A stretch of DNA of 64,000 nt from JAGNKE01 sp964583335 (GCA_964583335.1 CAZOVG010000002.1:62001-126000), one strand, 5' to 3'; shown: positions 31,459 through 40,191, counted from the first letter of the stretch. Program-made: numbers and translations. Notes: generated by a model from the letters alone, not told the origin.

Positions 31459-31684
31459 CTAAAGCCTCCGTTAAAACCTTTATTAAATTTTTTGCATGAG
31501 TACTATCAATGATAACCCTGTCTATAAGAGCAGCATTTTCTTCCTCTGCGTATAACATTGTTAGCACCACATTACGATTTTCTAGCACGGCTATCTGAAT
31601 GCTAGTACAAAATTTAGGCACTATACGCTGTACCTCAGTTAAAGCATTTATAGTCTTTTTTTCACTTTTTTGTTCATTCATCAT
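31433..31684 (-). CDS. 83-aa protein, DUF3467-like
   Basis: First gene of the AT-rich three-gene cluster. The core (NVVLTMLYAEE, then RVIIDSTHAKNLIKVLTEAL) resembles the short DUF3467 family, in which a DF/hydrophobic strand is followed by R-hydrophobic-SPEHAKRLL. The match is by eye and weak. Base composition is far more AT-rich than nearby core genes. Confidence 0.5.
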   Translation of the reverse strand: MMNEQKSEKKTINALTEVQRIVPKFCTSIQIAVLENRNVVLTMLYAEEENAALIDRVIIDSTHAKNLIKVLTEALDENVSNRS

Positions 31685-31914
31685 GTTATCGAAAGCTCAG
31701 ATTTCTAGTGTTTATATCATGGTAACATTGTTTAGCCATTAACTAACATTTTTTCTGGATTTTATATAGGCTGTGGCAAACCAACTTTTTAAAAAAACTT
31801 TCAAGTTATGAAAAATTTTGTGCTTAAAGTGCCGAAATGCTTGTATTTTTCTTGCGCATTTATAAAATTATGAAAATTTCCCTAAAACATTAATAACTAT
31901 AAAAAAATTTAATT

Positions 31915-32442
31915 CTACCCCCTCGGATTCCAGAAAATCACCTCCCTTTGCGCGGCGGAGAGCAGCTTTTCCCCGGTGCGGCGGTAGACATAGATGCCCA
32001 GAACCGAGAGGCCCACGGCCCAGATCGCGCTCAATGAGCCCATAGCGGAGAGGACCACGCCCGCCTTGTCGGTCTCGAACACGATGACGTAGGCGACGGC
32101 GAACATTTGCGCCGCCCAGGTGAGGGCCATGAGGTAGCCGAAGGTGGGGCGCATGCGGCGGACATATTTATCCTCAGAGGCGACTTCGGCGCGCAGGGAC
32201 TGGTTCACCTGTTCGAGCGCGGTCTTGCTGTCTATCGCGTCCAGTTCGGCCATGCGTTCGGCGTGGCGGTTGGCCTCGGCGAGCTGTTCGGGCGTGATGG
32301 CGCCGGATTTGAGCGCCTCGTCCACCTTCGCGAGCGCCTTCGCGGCGGATTTGGCGGCGGAATTCTCCATCCCGCCCAGAATATCGGACAGGATGGAGAC
32401 AGCCACGGGGATGCCGATCTCGGCGATGAGGGGCGCGGCCAT
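31915..32442 (-). CDS. GTA-type three-helix holin
   Basis: A 175-residue protein of the holin family named for gene-transfer-agent release. The N-terminal half is a long charged helix (NRHAERMAELDAIDSKTAL). Residues about 95-155 hold membrane helices around MRPTFGYLMALTWAAQMFAV and MGSLSAIWAVGLSVLGIYV. It would permeabilise the inner membrane for the SleB-type hydrolase. A strong GGGGGGAG ribosome site lies inside the end of the preceding 56-aa gene. It is the last gene of the phage cluster. Confidence 0.88.
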   Translation of the reverse strand: MAAPLIAEIGIPVAVSILSDILGGMENSAAKSAAKALAKVDEALKSGAITPEQLAEANRHAERMAELDAIDSKTALEQVNQSLRAEVASEDKYVRRMRPTFGYLMALTWAAQMFAVAYVIVFETDKAGVVLSAMGSLSAIWAVGLSVLGIYVYRRTGEKLLSAAQREVIFWNPRG

Positions 32443-32445
32443 GTG

Positions 32446-32616
32446 TTACTCCCCCCTCTTTTCACCGAACAGTTTCGCGCGGAGCTTTGCGGTCAGTTTT
32501 TTGAATCCGCGTTTGATCTTCGCTCCGAGTGCGGCGAAGAACGCCTTGATTTTTTCCCAAAGCAGTTTCGCTCCGGCCTTAATGTTTTGAACGCAGCTTT
32601 TGATCAGGTTTTTCAT
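32446..32616 (-). CDS. 56-aa highly basic amphipathic peptide
   Basis: ATG at 32616 to TAA at 32446, between the hydrolase and holin genes (6 and 3 base gaps). The product is Lys/Arg-rich throughout (KAGAKLLWEKIKAFFAAL, then GFKKLTAKLRAKLFGEKRGE) and predicted to be one or two amphipathic cationic helices. Its place in the lysis cassette suggests a membrane-active accessory lysis peptide, which is inference. Confidence 0.6.
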   Translation of the reverse strand: MKNLIKSCVQNIKAGAKLLWEKIKAFFAALGAKIKRGFKKLTAKLRAKLFGEKRGE

Positions 32617-32622
32617 GTCGGT

Positions 32623-33162
32623 TTATCCTTCGATGAGTTTGTAGAAGATATGGCGGCCAATGATTTTGACGGGCGTCTGGCCCCGCGCCCAATAGGGTTC
32701 CACGTAGTCGGCGTGGTAGTGCGTCGCGCCGCCCGTGAGGTCTTCGAGCGTTCCGGCCAGCGCGCGGCGGGCGATGCGCAGGGCGGTGGCGAAATAGAGG
32801 TTCTTTTCGTCTACGGCCTGAAGCTTGCGGAAGGACGGGTCGGAGCGGTTCCAGCAGGAAAACTGATAGGGTTTCTGGCAGACCTCGATGATGCTGCCGC
32901 CCCACCAGAATTTGCCGCCGCGTTCCTGCGCGATCCTCACGCGGTTTTGCACGACGTTGGCGACGGCCTGCATGCCAGCGCTGCCCTCCCCCCGCGCTTC
33001 GCCCCAGAGGGTGCGGGCGAGAATGTCGGCGGCGACGCCGTTGTAAAATTCGTGCATGTCGCGGTCTTTGTCGGCGTCCTTTTCGTGATCGGGCGGATTT
33101 CCGGGCGTGCCGGGGCCGCCCGACTTGCCCCCGGCGAGGGGCGTCAGTTTCGGTGGTTTCAT
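32623..33162 (-). CDS. SleB-type cell-wall hydrolase (endolysin)
   Basis: A 179-residue protein with an acidic flexible N-terminus (to about 40) and the Hydrolase_2/SleB domain: ILARTLWGEARGEGSAGMQA with the catalytic Glu, the NVVQNRV helix, FSCWNRSDPSF, and GATHYHADYVEPYW. The family cleaves peptidoglycan. There is no signal peptide, so export needs the neighbouring holin. It is the endolysin of the lysis cassette. Confidence 0.9.
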   Translation of the reverse strand: MKPPKLTPLAGGKSGGPGTPGNPPDHEKDADKDRDMHEFYNGVAADILARTLWGEARGEGSAGMQAVANVVQNRVRIAQERGGKFWWGGSIIEVCQKPYQFSCWNRSDPSFRKLQAVDEKNLYFATALRIARRALAGTLEDLTGGATHYHADYVEPYWARGQTPVKIIGRHIFYKLIEG

Positions 33163-33183
33163 GGTGTTTCCTTGATTTGAGTT

Positions 33184-33513
33184 TTAGTCGTTGCGGGATT
33201 TGGGGCCGAGCAGGCTTTCGGCCTTCAGGGCGGTGGCGTCCAGCTTCGCCTCGATCCGCAACAGGTGATCGACGAGGCGGGCTTCGAGCGCGCGCAGGTC
33301 GGTCTGCGAGGCGTAGGTTTTCGCGACCTCCAGCTTGAAGGCGTTCAGCGCCTCGCGGAACTGCTCGCTGCGGTGGTCGAGAGAGAGGCGCAGGCGCGCG
33401 ACCGCCGCCTCGCCGTCGTGTCTGGTTTTCCAGATCATCCAGAACAGGCCCGTGAGGGCCGGCAAGTCGATGACCGTGATCCACCAGACGAGATCCGGGG
33501 AGAGGATCGTCAT
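33184..33513 (-). CDS. Membrane-anchored coiled-coil, spanin-like
   Basis: A 109-residue protein with an N-terminal membrane helix (LVWWITVIDLPALTGLFWMIW, about 8-28) and a long helical region (ARLRLSLDHRSEQFREALNA, LRALEARLVDHLLRIEAKLD). The topology and place in the lysis cassette suggest an i-spanin-like role; no family match was made. Confidence 0.6.
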   Translation of the reverse strand: MTILSPDLVWWITVIDLPALTGLFWMIWKTRHDGEAAVARLRLSLDHRSEQFREALNAFKLEVAKTYASQTDLRALEARLVDHLLRIEAKLDATALKAESLLGPKSRND

Positions 33514-33544
33514 GGGTTTTACTCCGGTTGGTTGCGATTTATCT

Positions 33545-33665
33545 TTTTGTCATTTCTGCGCAAGCGGGAACCTTGAGGGCCCCGCTCGTTTTGAAACACA
33601 GCGACCGCGTCGCGGGCGGCGCTTCATTCGTCATCAGGTCCCTGCTTTCGCAGGGATGACAAGGA
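33545..33665. repeat. Dispersed repeats inside the phage cluster
   Basis: TCATTTCTGCGCAAGCGGGA, TTTTGAAACACAGCGACCGC and TCAGGTCCCTGCTTTCGCAG are host-wide modules placed between two lysis-region genes. They show that the phage region has acquired host repeats. Confidence 0.75.
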
Positions 33666-33687
33666 GGGGCGCGTATGTGCGCCGTTC

Positions 33688-33945
33688 CTACATCGAAAGG
33701 ATCTGATACGCCTCGGCGAGGACGAACAGGGCGATGACCCCGAAGATCGAGAGATAAAACCCCACGAACGCGCCGATGACCGCGCGGTGGCGGGCGGGGC
33801 GTTTGACGCGCCAGAAAAAGACGGCGCCGATGAACGCGCCCAGAAGGATCCCCGTCACGACGAGTTCGAGCGAGAGATTGTAGGTCCAGTAGAACACCAG
33901 TTCCGGGTCGATTTTCGATTTGACAATGTCGCGGGCCAGTATCAT
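33688..33945 (-). CDS. Small membrane protein
   Basis: An 85-residue protein with two helices (LELVVTGILLGAFIGAVFFW and VIGAFVGFYLSIFGVIALFVL) and a short basic loop. It sits between the large terminase and the spanin-like gene, the T7 gp17.5/holin-like neighbourhood, so it could be a second holin or antiholin. No family recognised. Confidence 0.6.
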   Translation of the reverse strand: MILARDIVKSKIDPELVFYWTYNLSLELVVTGILLGAFIGAVFFWRVKRPARHRAVIGAFVGFYLSIFGVIALFVLAEAYQILSM

Positions 33946-34029
33946 CAGATTTCCTGCTTGCGGCCCTGCTGTTTTGGGCCTGCGTTTTACTCGGCGGTCA
34001 CTTTACACCACAATTTTGCCGTATTCCAT

Positions 34030-35505
34030 TCAAACCTTGAAGTCGGTTCGGGCCTGCGCCTGCGAGGGCGGAGCCATCCAGACATGGCCGCCCCGGCGGG
34101 GGAACGGGCCGGTGCGGTCGGGCAGAAGCGAGAGCGCCCCGGCCACGGCGTCCAGCCCGTCATCCTGCCCTTTTCCGCCGGGCCGCCATTCGCGCATCTC
34201 CATGGCGAAGGGGGTGCGCATCACGCTGCAGCGCGCATAAAGGCGGCGGGCGGCGAGCAGCGCGTCAAAGGATTCCAGAATGCGCAGATCCTTGGCGCGG
34301 GTGCTGCTGGCCTCCAGCACGCTGCACGGCACGGCGGCGCGGCTCATCTCGCGCCTCAGGATGTTCGGCAGGAAGCGCCCGATGCCGTTGATCTCCACGG
34401 TGACGGAAGGGAGATAATGCGCCTTCGCGAGCCGCGCCACGATTTTGCATTGCTGGGTGGCTTCATCCTCCGCGCCGCCATCGGGCAGAGCGATATATTC
34501 GATATGGTGCAGATAATAGCTCCCCTCCCCGTCCGCGAAGACGACCGCCACGACGCTTTTGTCCCCGGAATGTTTTCCAAATGCCGGGTCCCACCAGGCG
34601 GCGGCGGAGACCATTTTTTTCGCGCCGATGAACAGCGCGCCGAGTTCGCGGGTATAATCCAGTTCGCCTTCATAAAGGCGCAGCGCGGCGGGGTCGAGGC
34701 GGCTTTCCGCGATGTTCACGGGGCGGAGCATCATTTGCGATTCAAACTTGTTCGGGCCGGTGGCGGTTTTCAGGCGCTCGATGTCCTCCGCCGTGAAGCG
34801 CTCGGACCATTGGCTTTCGCCGTGTTCGTTCAGGACCGGGAGCACGAACCTTGTGAAGCCGCGCAGAAATTCCGTCTCCTCGCCCAGCTCCGCGCGCGGC
34901 GCGTCGGCATAGATGGAATGGTAGTGGTGCGGCGTTCCCAGATAAAGCTGCGTTCCGCCGGGGGTGAGGACGTAGGCCATCTCGGAGAGGCGCGTGCGCA
35001 GATGTTCGCGCTTTTCGGCGGTGTCGCACGTTGCGGGCACCTCCACGTCGTCGCAGATGACGACGTCCGCGCGGCTGCCCGTGATGTTGCCGCCGAGGCC
35101 CGCCGCGATCATCGAGGGGTCGCGCAGTTCAAGTCTGCGTTTCACCGTGAAGCGGTCGGCGGCCCACTGGTCCGGGTTCGCGGGCTTGAGATGCGGGGTC
35201 AGCGGGTGGCGCTCGATGATGCGCTTGACGTTCTGCACCATCTTTTTCGCCAGCGCCTGATCCGCCGCCAAAACAAGGATACGCAAATCCGCATTGCGAA
35301 ACAAAAGCCACGACGCGAAGATCCCCGCCACCGTGCTTTTCCCCGCGCTGCGGAACGCCATTAGCAGCAGGCGCGTGTCCCGTTCCGTCCACGCACGCTC
35401 CAGAAACTCCGCCATGCGGAGATGGATTTTGGGCGTGCGCTGCCCCTGCCTCTGATTCCAGAGGACGAGGAAAAGCGGGAGGGAGCATTGCGATATTTTG
35501 TCCAT
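34030..35505 (-). CDS. terL: Terminase large subunit
   Basis: The packaging motor that cuts and pumps DNA into proheads. The 491-residue product has a Walker A-type FRSAGKST (51-58), Walker B VVICDDVE (148-155), a coupling-like GTPHHYHS, and the nuclease domain with WDPAFGKHSGDKS and DDGLDAVAGAL acidic residues. It resembles gp19-type terminases of short-tailed phages. I chose ATG at 35505 because the longer frame to 35604 runs through a dispersed repeat at 35550-35632. It appears intact. Confidence 0.9.
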   Translation of the reverse strand: MDKISQCSLPLFLVLWNQRQGQRTPKIHLRMAEFLERAWTERDTRLLLMAFRSAGKSTVAGIFASWLLFRNADLRILVLAADQALAKKMVQNVKRIIERHPLTPHLKPANPDQWAADRFTVKRRLELRDPSMIAAGLGGNITGSRADVVICDDVEVPATCDTAEKREHLRTRLSEMAYVLTPGGTQLYLGTPHHYHSIYADAPRAELGEETEFLRGFTRFVLPVLNEHGESQWSERFTAEDIERLKTATGPNKFESQMMLRPVNIAESRLDPAALRLYEGELDYTRELGALFIGAKKMVSAAAWWDPAFGKHSGDKSVVAVVFADGEGSYYLHHIEYIALPDGGAEDEATQQCKIVARLAKAHYLPSVTVEINGIGRFLPNILRREMSRAAVPCSVLEASSTRAKDLRILESFDALLAARRLYARCSVMRTPFAMEMREWRPGGKGQDDGLDAVAGALSLLPDRTGPFPRRGGHVWMAPPSQAQARTDFKV

Positions 35506-35549
35506 ATCTTGTCTACGGTTTTCCGGTTTGATTTTTAGGGCCAGCCATT

Positions 35550-35632
35550 TATCGCGAAGGCGCAAAGCGGTTTTTGAAGCATAGCGATCAATGGATTGCT
35601 TCACCCGCTAGGGCGGGTTCGCAATGACGGCT
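35550..35632. repeat. Dispersed repeat between terminase genes
   Basis: TATCGCGAAGGCGCAAAGCG and GGATTGCTTCACCCGCTAGG with TTCGCAATGACGG match modules near 10.6 and 26.2 kb. It lies between the small- and large-terminase genes, where an intact lytic phage would rarely tolerate host repeats. Confidence 0.8.
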
Positions 35633-35964
35633 TATGCTTTTTGTTCGTTCTTGCCGTCCAGTTCGTTCTGGGCCAGAGCCATCAGACCCCCCATGCGGGC
35701 GGATTCGTCTCCGCCGTCGGGATCGGGCAGGTCGGCGAGGCGGGCGAGCTTGAGCAGCAGCTCGATATGCGCCAGCGCGACCTTGCAGGCATCGTGGTGC
35801 GCCTTAAAGTGTTTGGCCTTTTCGTCCTTGCCCGCGCCTTCCGGGTCTTCGGGGGCGGTGGCCTCCTCCTCCGCAAATTCGTGGTAGGACAGCAGCGCGG
35901 TTTCGAGCGCGCGCGGCAGGAATTTCGAGACGCGCTCGCGCATCCCGGATTCGAATGTGGTCAT
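35632..35964 (-). CDS. Possible terminase small subunit
   Basis: A 110-residue helical protein directly upstream of the large terminase. It begins MTTFESGMRERVSKFLPRAL and has an acidic loop (EEEATAPEDPEG) and a Leu-rich helix (VALAHIELLLKLARLADL). The position equals T7 gene 18, and small terminases are small, helical and poorly conserved. The assignment rests on position. The end of the gene abuts a dispersed repeat. Confidence 0.5.
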   Translation of the reverse strand: MTTFESGMRERVSKFLPRALETALLSYHEFAEEEATAPEDPEGAGKDEKAKHFKAHHDACKVALAHIELLLKLARLADLPDPDGGDESARMGGLMALAQNELDGKNEQKA

Positions 35965-36027
35965 GGGTTCTCCTGATGGGGGTTCTTGCCGAGAATTATA
36001 AAAGCCGGGGATCGGCTTTGACGCAGA

Positions 36028-36333
36028 TCAACGCCGCCTGTAGAGAGACAGCGCGGGCAGCGTGAGGATGAAAAAAAAGATTGCAAAAAGCACCAATGAA
36101 AGCACGCCCGGCTTAGCCGCCACGACCCACCAGTCGATCAGGCAGGCGTCGTTCTCATCAATTTTATAGTCATGCGGTTCGGCGGGCGAAACAGGGATGC
36201 AATAATCCTTATCGACCTCCCAGAAATTCGCCCACATCCCTGCGTTGAGGAATACAAAGACACCCCAGACCGTTATCAGGTAAAGCAACAAGACAGACTT
36301 TACGAGCCTTGAACGCGCCGGTGAGATTTTCAT
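36028..36333 (-). CDS. Two-helix membrane protein
   Basis: A 101-residue protein with helices near 15-33 (LLLYLITVWGVFVFLNAGM) and 75-95 (VLSLVLFAIFFFILTLPAL) and an external loop with Cys residues (DYCIP, NDACLIDWW). It looks like a host-type small membrane protein rather than a phage structural gene. No family recognised. Confidence 0.55.
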   Translation of the reverse strand: MKISPARSRLVKSVLLLYLITVWGVFVFLNAGMWANFWEVDKDYCIPVSPAEPHDYKIDENDACLIDWWVVAAKPGVLSLVLFAIFFFILTLPALSLYRRR

Positions 36334-36363
36334 GGTCGCTTGCCTTTTGCGGATTGCGGAATG

Positions 36364-36993
36364 TTAGTCAATATTTCTCCATGGCTTTTGCTGATATATG
36401 CGGCCAACGTATTCACCGAAATCATCCGTATTTTCTTGTCCCAAACCATGCCAGATAGAGGCGATTTTTTCCGGCGTGGGCTTCGATATTCTGTCGGATA
36501 TACGCTTCAGCAGAATCGTTCCCGCTTCTATATTTGCATCTTCATCATACATATCGTCAGCTGCCTTACCGACGAGTGTGGACCAACGATTTTTTTGAAT
36601 ATTCATCGGAAGTATACTCTCCGAAGCTCCTATTGCCTCCATAGGTCTACCGTACCAGCCTCTGGCATTTTCGGCAAACATCACCGCGCGCGTTAAATCC
36701 GGGTCAATATCATGCCTTTGAGCGTATTTCATAATTTTTTTGTCGTGCGTTCTGACAGCACTTTTTCCTAAACTCTCAAAACTAAACGCGGCTTTGCCAG
36801 CTTGTTCCAAATTATTAAATAAATCTGAAAAACCTTCCTGCATCAGACCATAAGCGCCTTTGCGGGCCAAATTCACCGGGAAAATATTACTCTTAATTTC
36901 AAATGTCGCCGGCGTGTTGTTGAGTATTGATAGCTCCCTGTCTTTTCGGTTGTTGACAACTGGCGGGCCTCTTTTGACTTTCTTCATTTTCAT
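36364..36993 (-). CDS. Lytic-transglycosylase-like protein
   Basis: A 209-residue protein whose C-terminal 120 residues resemble an SLT/lysozyme-type fold: KIMKYAQRHDIDPDLTRAVM, FAENARGWYGR with the likely catalytic Glu, ILPMNIQ, then DANIEAGTILLKRISDRI and YGEYVGRIYQQKPW. In T7 such a domain is fused to gp16; here it stands alone before the tail-spike gene end. AT-richer than its neighbours, so it may be separately acquired. Activity is inferred. Confidence 0.65.
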   Translation of the reverse strand: MKMKKVKRGPPVVNNRKDRELSILNNTPATFEIKSNIFPVNLARKGAYGLMQEGFSDLFNNLEQAGKAAFSFESLGKSAVRTHDKKIMKYAQRHDIDPDLTRAVMFAENARGWYGRPMEAIGASESILPMNIQKNRWSTLVGKAADDMYDEDANIEAGTILLKRISDRISKPTPEKIASIWHGLGQENTDDFGEYVGRIYQQKPWRNID

Positions 36994-36999
36994 CTTACC

Positions 37000-39024
37000 T
37001 CACAAATGCTTGCTCACGATGAACCACTGGCCGCCGTCGGAGACGACGGTGATCGCGCTGTAGGGGCTGGCGAGCGGCTGGGCGGAGTTGTCAGGGCCGG
37101 TGCCGCCCTGCACCGTCACGGTCACGGCGTTCGTCGACACGTCGGTTTTCTTGATCGTCACGGTGCGGCCGATCGACTCCGCCGCGTTGGCGGGCGGCAG
37201 GCGGGCGGTGAGCGCGCCGCCGAAGCTGGAAAGCAGGTAGGTATCCACCGCCATGTCGATGTCGTAGGTTCCCGTGCCGTCGAAAAAGCGCGTGTTGCCC
37301 GGCGAGCGGTTGGAGGCGATGACGAACCATTCCGCGCCGTTGGAGAGCATCATCACGTAGTCGTTCTCCGCACCCAGAAAGACGCTCGACCCGTCCGGGC
37401 CGGGGCCGCCGTCCTCAGTAATCGTAATCACGTTTTTGGAGGAGTCGGTTTTTTTGACCGCCATCATCACGCCCACGGCGTCGGCAGCGGCGGGCAGTTC
37501 GACCGTCAATGTGCCGCCGAAGCTGGAGACGAGATGCACCGAGTGCGAGAGGTCGAGGCTGACCGTTCCGCTCGCGTCGATATATTCCGTGTCGAAGCGC
37601 TGGAGCGTCGCGTTCATGTCGGTGACGGTCGTGCGCCGGAGGCGGTTTTTATGCGGGAAGCCCGCGTTGTACGCGCTGTATTCCCCGCCGGAGAGATCCC
37701 AGATCGCCGCGCCGTTGCTGGCGGAGAGCAGATTATAGATCGAGGTTTCGAGCGAGCCGCTTTCGAGCTTGATGTTCGGCACCTCGTTGTCGCTCTCGGC
37801 GTAGGGGTTGATCAGCAGCGTCTTGTTGGAGCCCGCGCCGATCATAAAGCAGCCCTGCGCGGTGCCCTTCACGTTCGCCTCGCAGTCGATGAAGGCGTTG
37901 TTGAAGCTGCCGTGCTGGATATAGAACCCCGCGCCGGAGATATCCGCGCCGAGCGAATAGGCGCGGCAGGCGTGGAATTTATTCGCGTTGGGCGTGTCGC
38001 CCGCGCCGGATTTTGTCAGGTGGAAGCCGTTGACGGCGGGCTGTTCAACCAAAACGCGGGTGAAATTATTCCAGTAGCAGGGTTTGTTGGTGTCGGTGTA
38101 ACCGTCGAGTTGCACGCCCGTTTTCGGCGCGACGATGGTGATGTCGCTGACGGCGGTTTGCACCACCGGGCGCGTGAGGCCGAAAAGCTTGATGCCCACG
38201 TCGCCGCCCTCGATGCGGAAATTCGAAAGGGTCACGTAATCCTCAACCACCTCGATGACGTTGAAGGTGTCGGCGGCGGCGGCGAGCACCGATTTCTGGC
38301 CCGCGCCGAACAGGCTCTGGCAGGCGGTCAGGCGGATGGTCGCGGTTATGCGGTATTGCCCCTCCGGGATGAAGACGGTGTTCGCGGCGGCCAGCGCATT
38401 GATGAAGGCGTTGGTATCATCGGCCACGCCGTCGCCCGCCGCGCCGAAATCCTTTACGGAGATCAGGTCTGAGAATTTATCGTGGCTGGTGCGCGTGGCG
38501 GCGCCGGTTCCGGCGGCGGTGAAATCGGGCGCGGCCATGGAGCCTTCGAGCGTCACCGCGACGGGGTCTCCGTTGCCGTCGAACCCCAGCGCCTTGTTGG
38601 CGCGGACGGCGCGGCCTGGGATGTTCACCTCGCCCGGCGTTTCGTGATCGCCGTAGCGCAGCATCGCGTCGTTTTCGCGGTTTACCTGTTGCAGCGCCGC
38701 GATGAGGTAATCGAGTTCGGTGTTGATCGACTGGGCCGAGAAATCGCCGCCCTCCAGATAATCGGTCACGCGCTCAATCGGCAATTCGCGGGCGAGCGTG
38801 ACGATGGTATTGATCGCGGGGGCGGATTCGAAGGTCACGGTGCCGCCCGCCGTCTGCCCTGCGTCTTCGATGGTGAATCCGCTCGCCTGCTTCGCGCCGT
38901 TGAGATACACGGCCAGATCCTCGCTCGCGAAGATCGGGAAGGGATAGGCGAAGATGGTTTGCGTGCCGTTGGCAACGTAACGCACGAGCGGGGTTACGTC
39001 GGGCATCTTGATATGCTCGGTCAT
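37000..39024 (-). CDS. Tail-spike protein with beta-helix
   Basis: A 674-residue receptor-binding protein. The N-terminal 120 residues resemble T7-type tail-fibre attachment domains (TPLVRYVANGTQTIFAYPFP, LYLNG-like strand). The SVKDFGAAGDGVADDTNAF motif (about 185) opens a pectate-lyase-like right-handed beta-helix to about 460. Two tandem C-terminal repeats follow, each with a SSFGG-LT start, VKKTD/IKKTD, GP(D)-G segment and a WF-V end. ATG at 39024 follows GGAG; an upstream TTG is less likely. It may bind and cleave surface polysaccharide. Confidence 0.85.
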   Translation of the reverse strand: MTEHIKMPDVTPLVRYVANGTQTIFAYPFPIFASEDLAVYLNGAKQASGFTIEDAGQTAGGTVTFESAPAINTIVTLARELPIERVTDYLEGGDFSAQSINTELDYLIAALQQVNRENDAMLRYGDHETPGEVNIPGRAVRANKALGFDGNGDPVAVTLEGSMAAPDFTAAGTGAATRTSHDKFSDLISVKDFGAAGDGVADDTNAFINALAAANTVFIPEGQYRITATIRLTACQSLFGAGQKSVLAAAADTFNVIEVVEDYVTLSNFRIEGGDVGIKLFGLTRPVVQTAVSDITIVAPKTGVQLDGYTDTNKPCYWNNFTRVLVEQPAVNGFHLTKSGAGDTPNANKFHACRAYSLGADISGAGFYIQHGSFNNAFIDCEANVKGTAQGCFMIGAGSNKTLLINPYAESDNEVPNIKLESGSLETSIYNLLSASNGAAIWDLSGGEYSAYNAGFPHKNRLRRTTVTDMNATLQRFDTEYIDASGTVSLDLSHSVHLVSSFGGTLTVELPAAADAVGVMMAVKKTDSSKNVITITEDGGPGPDGSSVFLGAENDYVMMLSNGAEWFVIASNRSPGNTRFFDGTGTYDIDMAVDTYLLSSFGGALTARLPPANAAESIGRTVTIKKTDVSTNAVTVTVQGGTGPDNSAQPLASPYSAITVVSDGGQWFIVSKHL

Positions 39025-39049
39025 GGGGTTCTCCAAGGTTGCGTGAAAT

Positions 39050-39076
39050 AAAAAAACCCCGCCGGGACGGGCGGGG
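39050..39076 (-). terminator. Intrinsic terminator, minus strand
   Basis: On the minus strand CCCCGCC pairs with GGCGGGG and is followed by a seven-base T-run (A at 39050-39056 on the plus strand). It separates the two small paralogues from the tail-spike gene, so the cluster is not one transcript. Confidence 0.85.
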
Positions 39077-39102
39077 TTGGTGTTTTGATCGGCGTCAATT
39101 CA

Positions 39103-39531
39103 TCAATTCAAATGCCGCACGAGGTCGCGGGCGCCGGGGATATGGCGCATATCCTGTTCCTCGGGCGTTTCGCGGGCGGCCTCGAGGCAGCGTTCCATGA
39201 CTTTCAGGGCGCCCTCCTCCGTGCAATAGGCGTAGGAGAGCATCGGGCCGCAATCGCGCTCCACCGCTTTCAGGTTGGGCTGGAGGCCGCTCAGGATCGC
39301 CGTGTTGCCATCGGTATAGAGCACCACGATGCCGTGCGCCTCTGCGCTGTGGCCGATCAGGGCGTCGAAACCATTTTCGCTGAGGCCGCTGTAGATATTC
39401 ACGGGGGCGCTGGTCACGTGATCTTCCTCATAGGCGAAGTTGGCGATGACGAGGAAATTTTCGAGTCCTGCGCCGTGCCGGATCTCGTCCGCCACACGGC
39501 CATTCAGAATACTGCTGATTTTGTGTCTCAT
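39103..39531 (-). CDS. Unknown protein, duplicated pair member 1
   Basis: A 142-residue soluble protein. It aligns with the next upstream gene (39636-40046): NFLVIANFAYEED/HFIIVGNFFFQDD, SGLSENGFDAL/SGISETAFHAL, TAILSGLQPNLKAVE/VAIITGDLNDFRTLQ and LSYAYCTEE/FSYDFVDAK. The family is unknown. The pair sits where T7 encodes its large internal virion proteins, but these are small and not similar. They are possible accessory (moron) genes. Confidence 0.65.
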   Translation of the reverse strand: MRHKISSILNGRVADEIRHGAGLENFLVIANFAYEEDHVTSAPVNIYSGLSENGFDALIGHSAEAHGIVVLYTDGNTAILSGLQPNLKAVERDCGPMLSYAYCTEEGALKVMERCLEAARETPEEQDMRHIPGARDLVRHLN

Positions 39532-39635
39532 CCCTGTATCCCGTTATATGCTTAATAGCTTAACTTTTTATACCACAAGCGGACTCGCGGATGCATTAAC
39601 ATAATGCGTCAACGGATTCATTATCTGTGCGTAAA

Positions 39636-40046
39636 TTAGGCGTCGAGACGAACTTCGCGGAACTGTGATTGCGGAATACCGCCCGCGCTGCGGGTGTAGG
39701 TTACGTATTCCTCAACCTTTTTGGCGTCCACGAAGTCGTAGGAAAAGCGCGCACCATTTTCAATCTGGAGCGTGCGGAAATCATTCAGATCGCCGGTAAT
39801 GATGGCAACATCCTCGCCCGCCAGCATGATCTGGCGGTTGCGGCGTTCGCAGAATTCGCGCATCAGGGCATGAAAAGCGGTTTCGCTGATCCCGCTCTTG
39901 AAATTGAAGCGGCGGCGGCGACCGTCGATGGAGAGCGGGTCGTCCTGAAAGAAGAAATTGCCCACAATGATAAAGTGGCTGTGGCCCGAGCGGGTCAGGA
40001 CGGCGGAGTCGAAATCTTCAAAGTCCGGGACGTTCGCAAATCTCAT
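39636..40046 (-). CDS. Unknown protein, duplicated pair member 2
   Basis: A 136-residue paralogue of the gene at 39103-39531 with the same order of conserved strands and helices. Its distinctive features are a basic loop (SIDGRRRRFNFKSG) and QIMLAGEDVAIITG. Flanking gaps are AT-rich. No function is assigned. Confidence 0.65.
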   Translation of the reverse strand: MRFANVPDFEDFDSAVLTRSGHSHFIIVGNFFFQDDPLSIDGRRRRFNFKSGISETAFHALMREFCERRNRQIMLAGEDVAIITGDLNDFRTLQIENGARFSYDFVDAKKVEEYVTYTRSAGGIPQSQFREVRLDA

Positions 40047-40191
40047 GCCGGTCGTTTTCTCCCTATTAGGCGCTCTTATCGCGGGTTAGTCCCGTCTTAT
40101 ATCAGCGAATTTTAATAAAAAATACGCATACCCGTCAAACTTAATTATGACCCTATCACAGATTCGCGATTAAAGAAACATCTCCAAGGGG

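Noticed and set aside
33787..35364. 525-codon plus-strand frame over the terminase
   Set aside because: The minus-strand large terminase is clearly coding; this frame is rich in Arg/His/Gly with no motifs.
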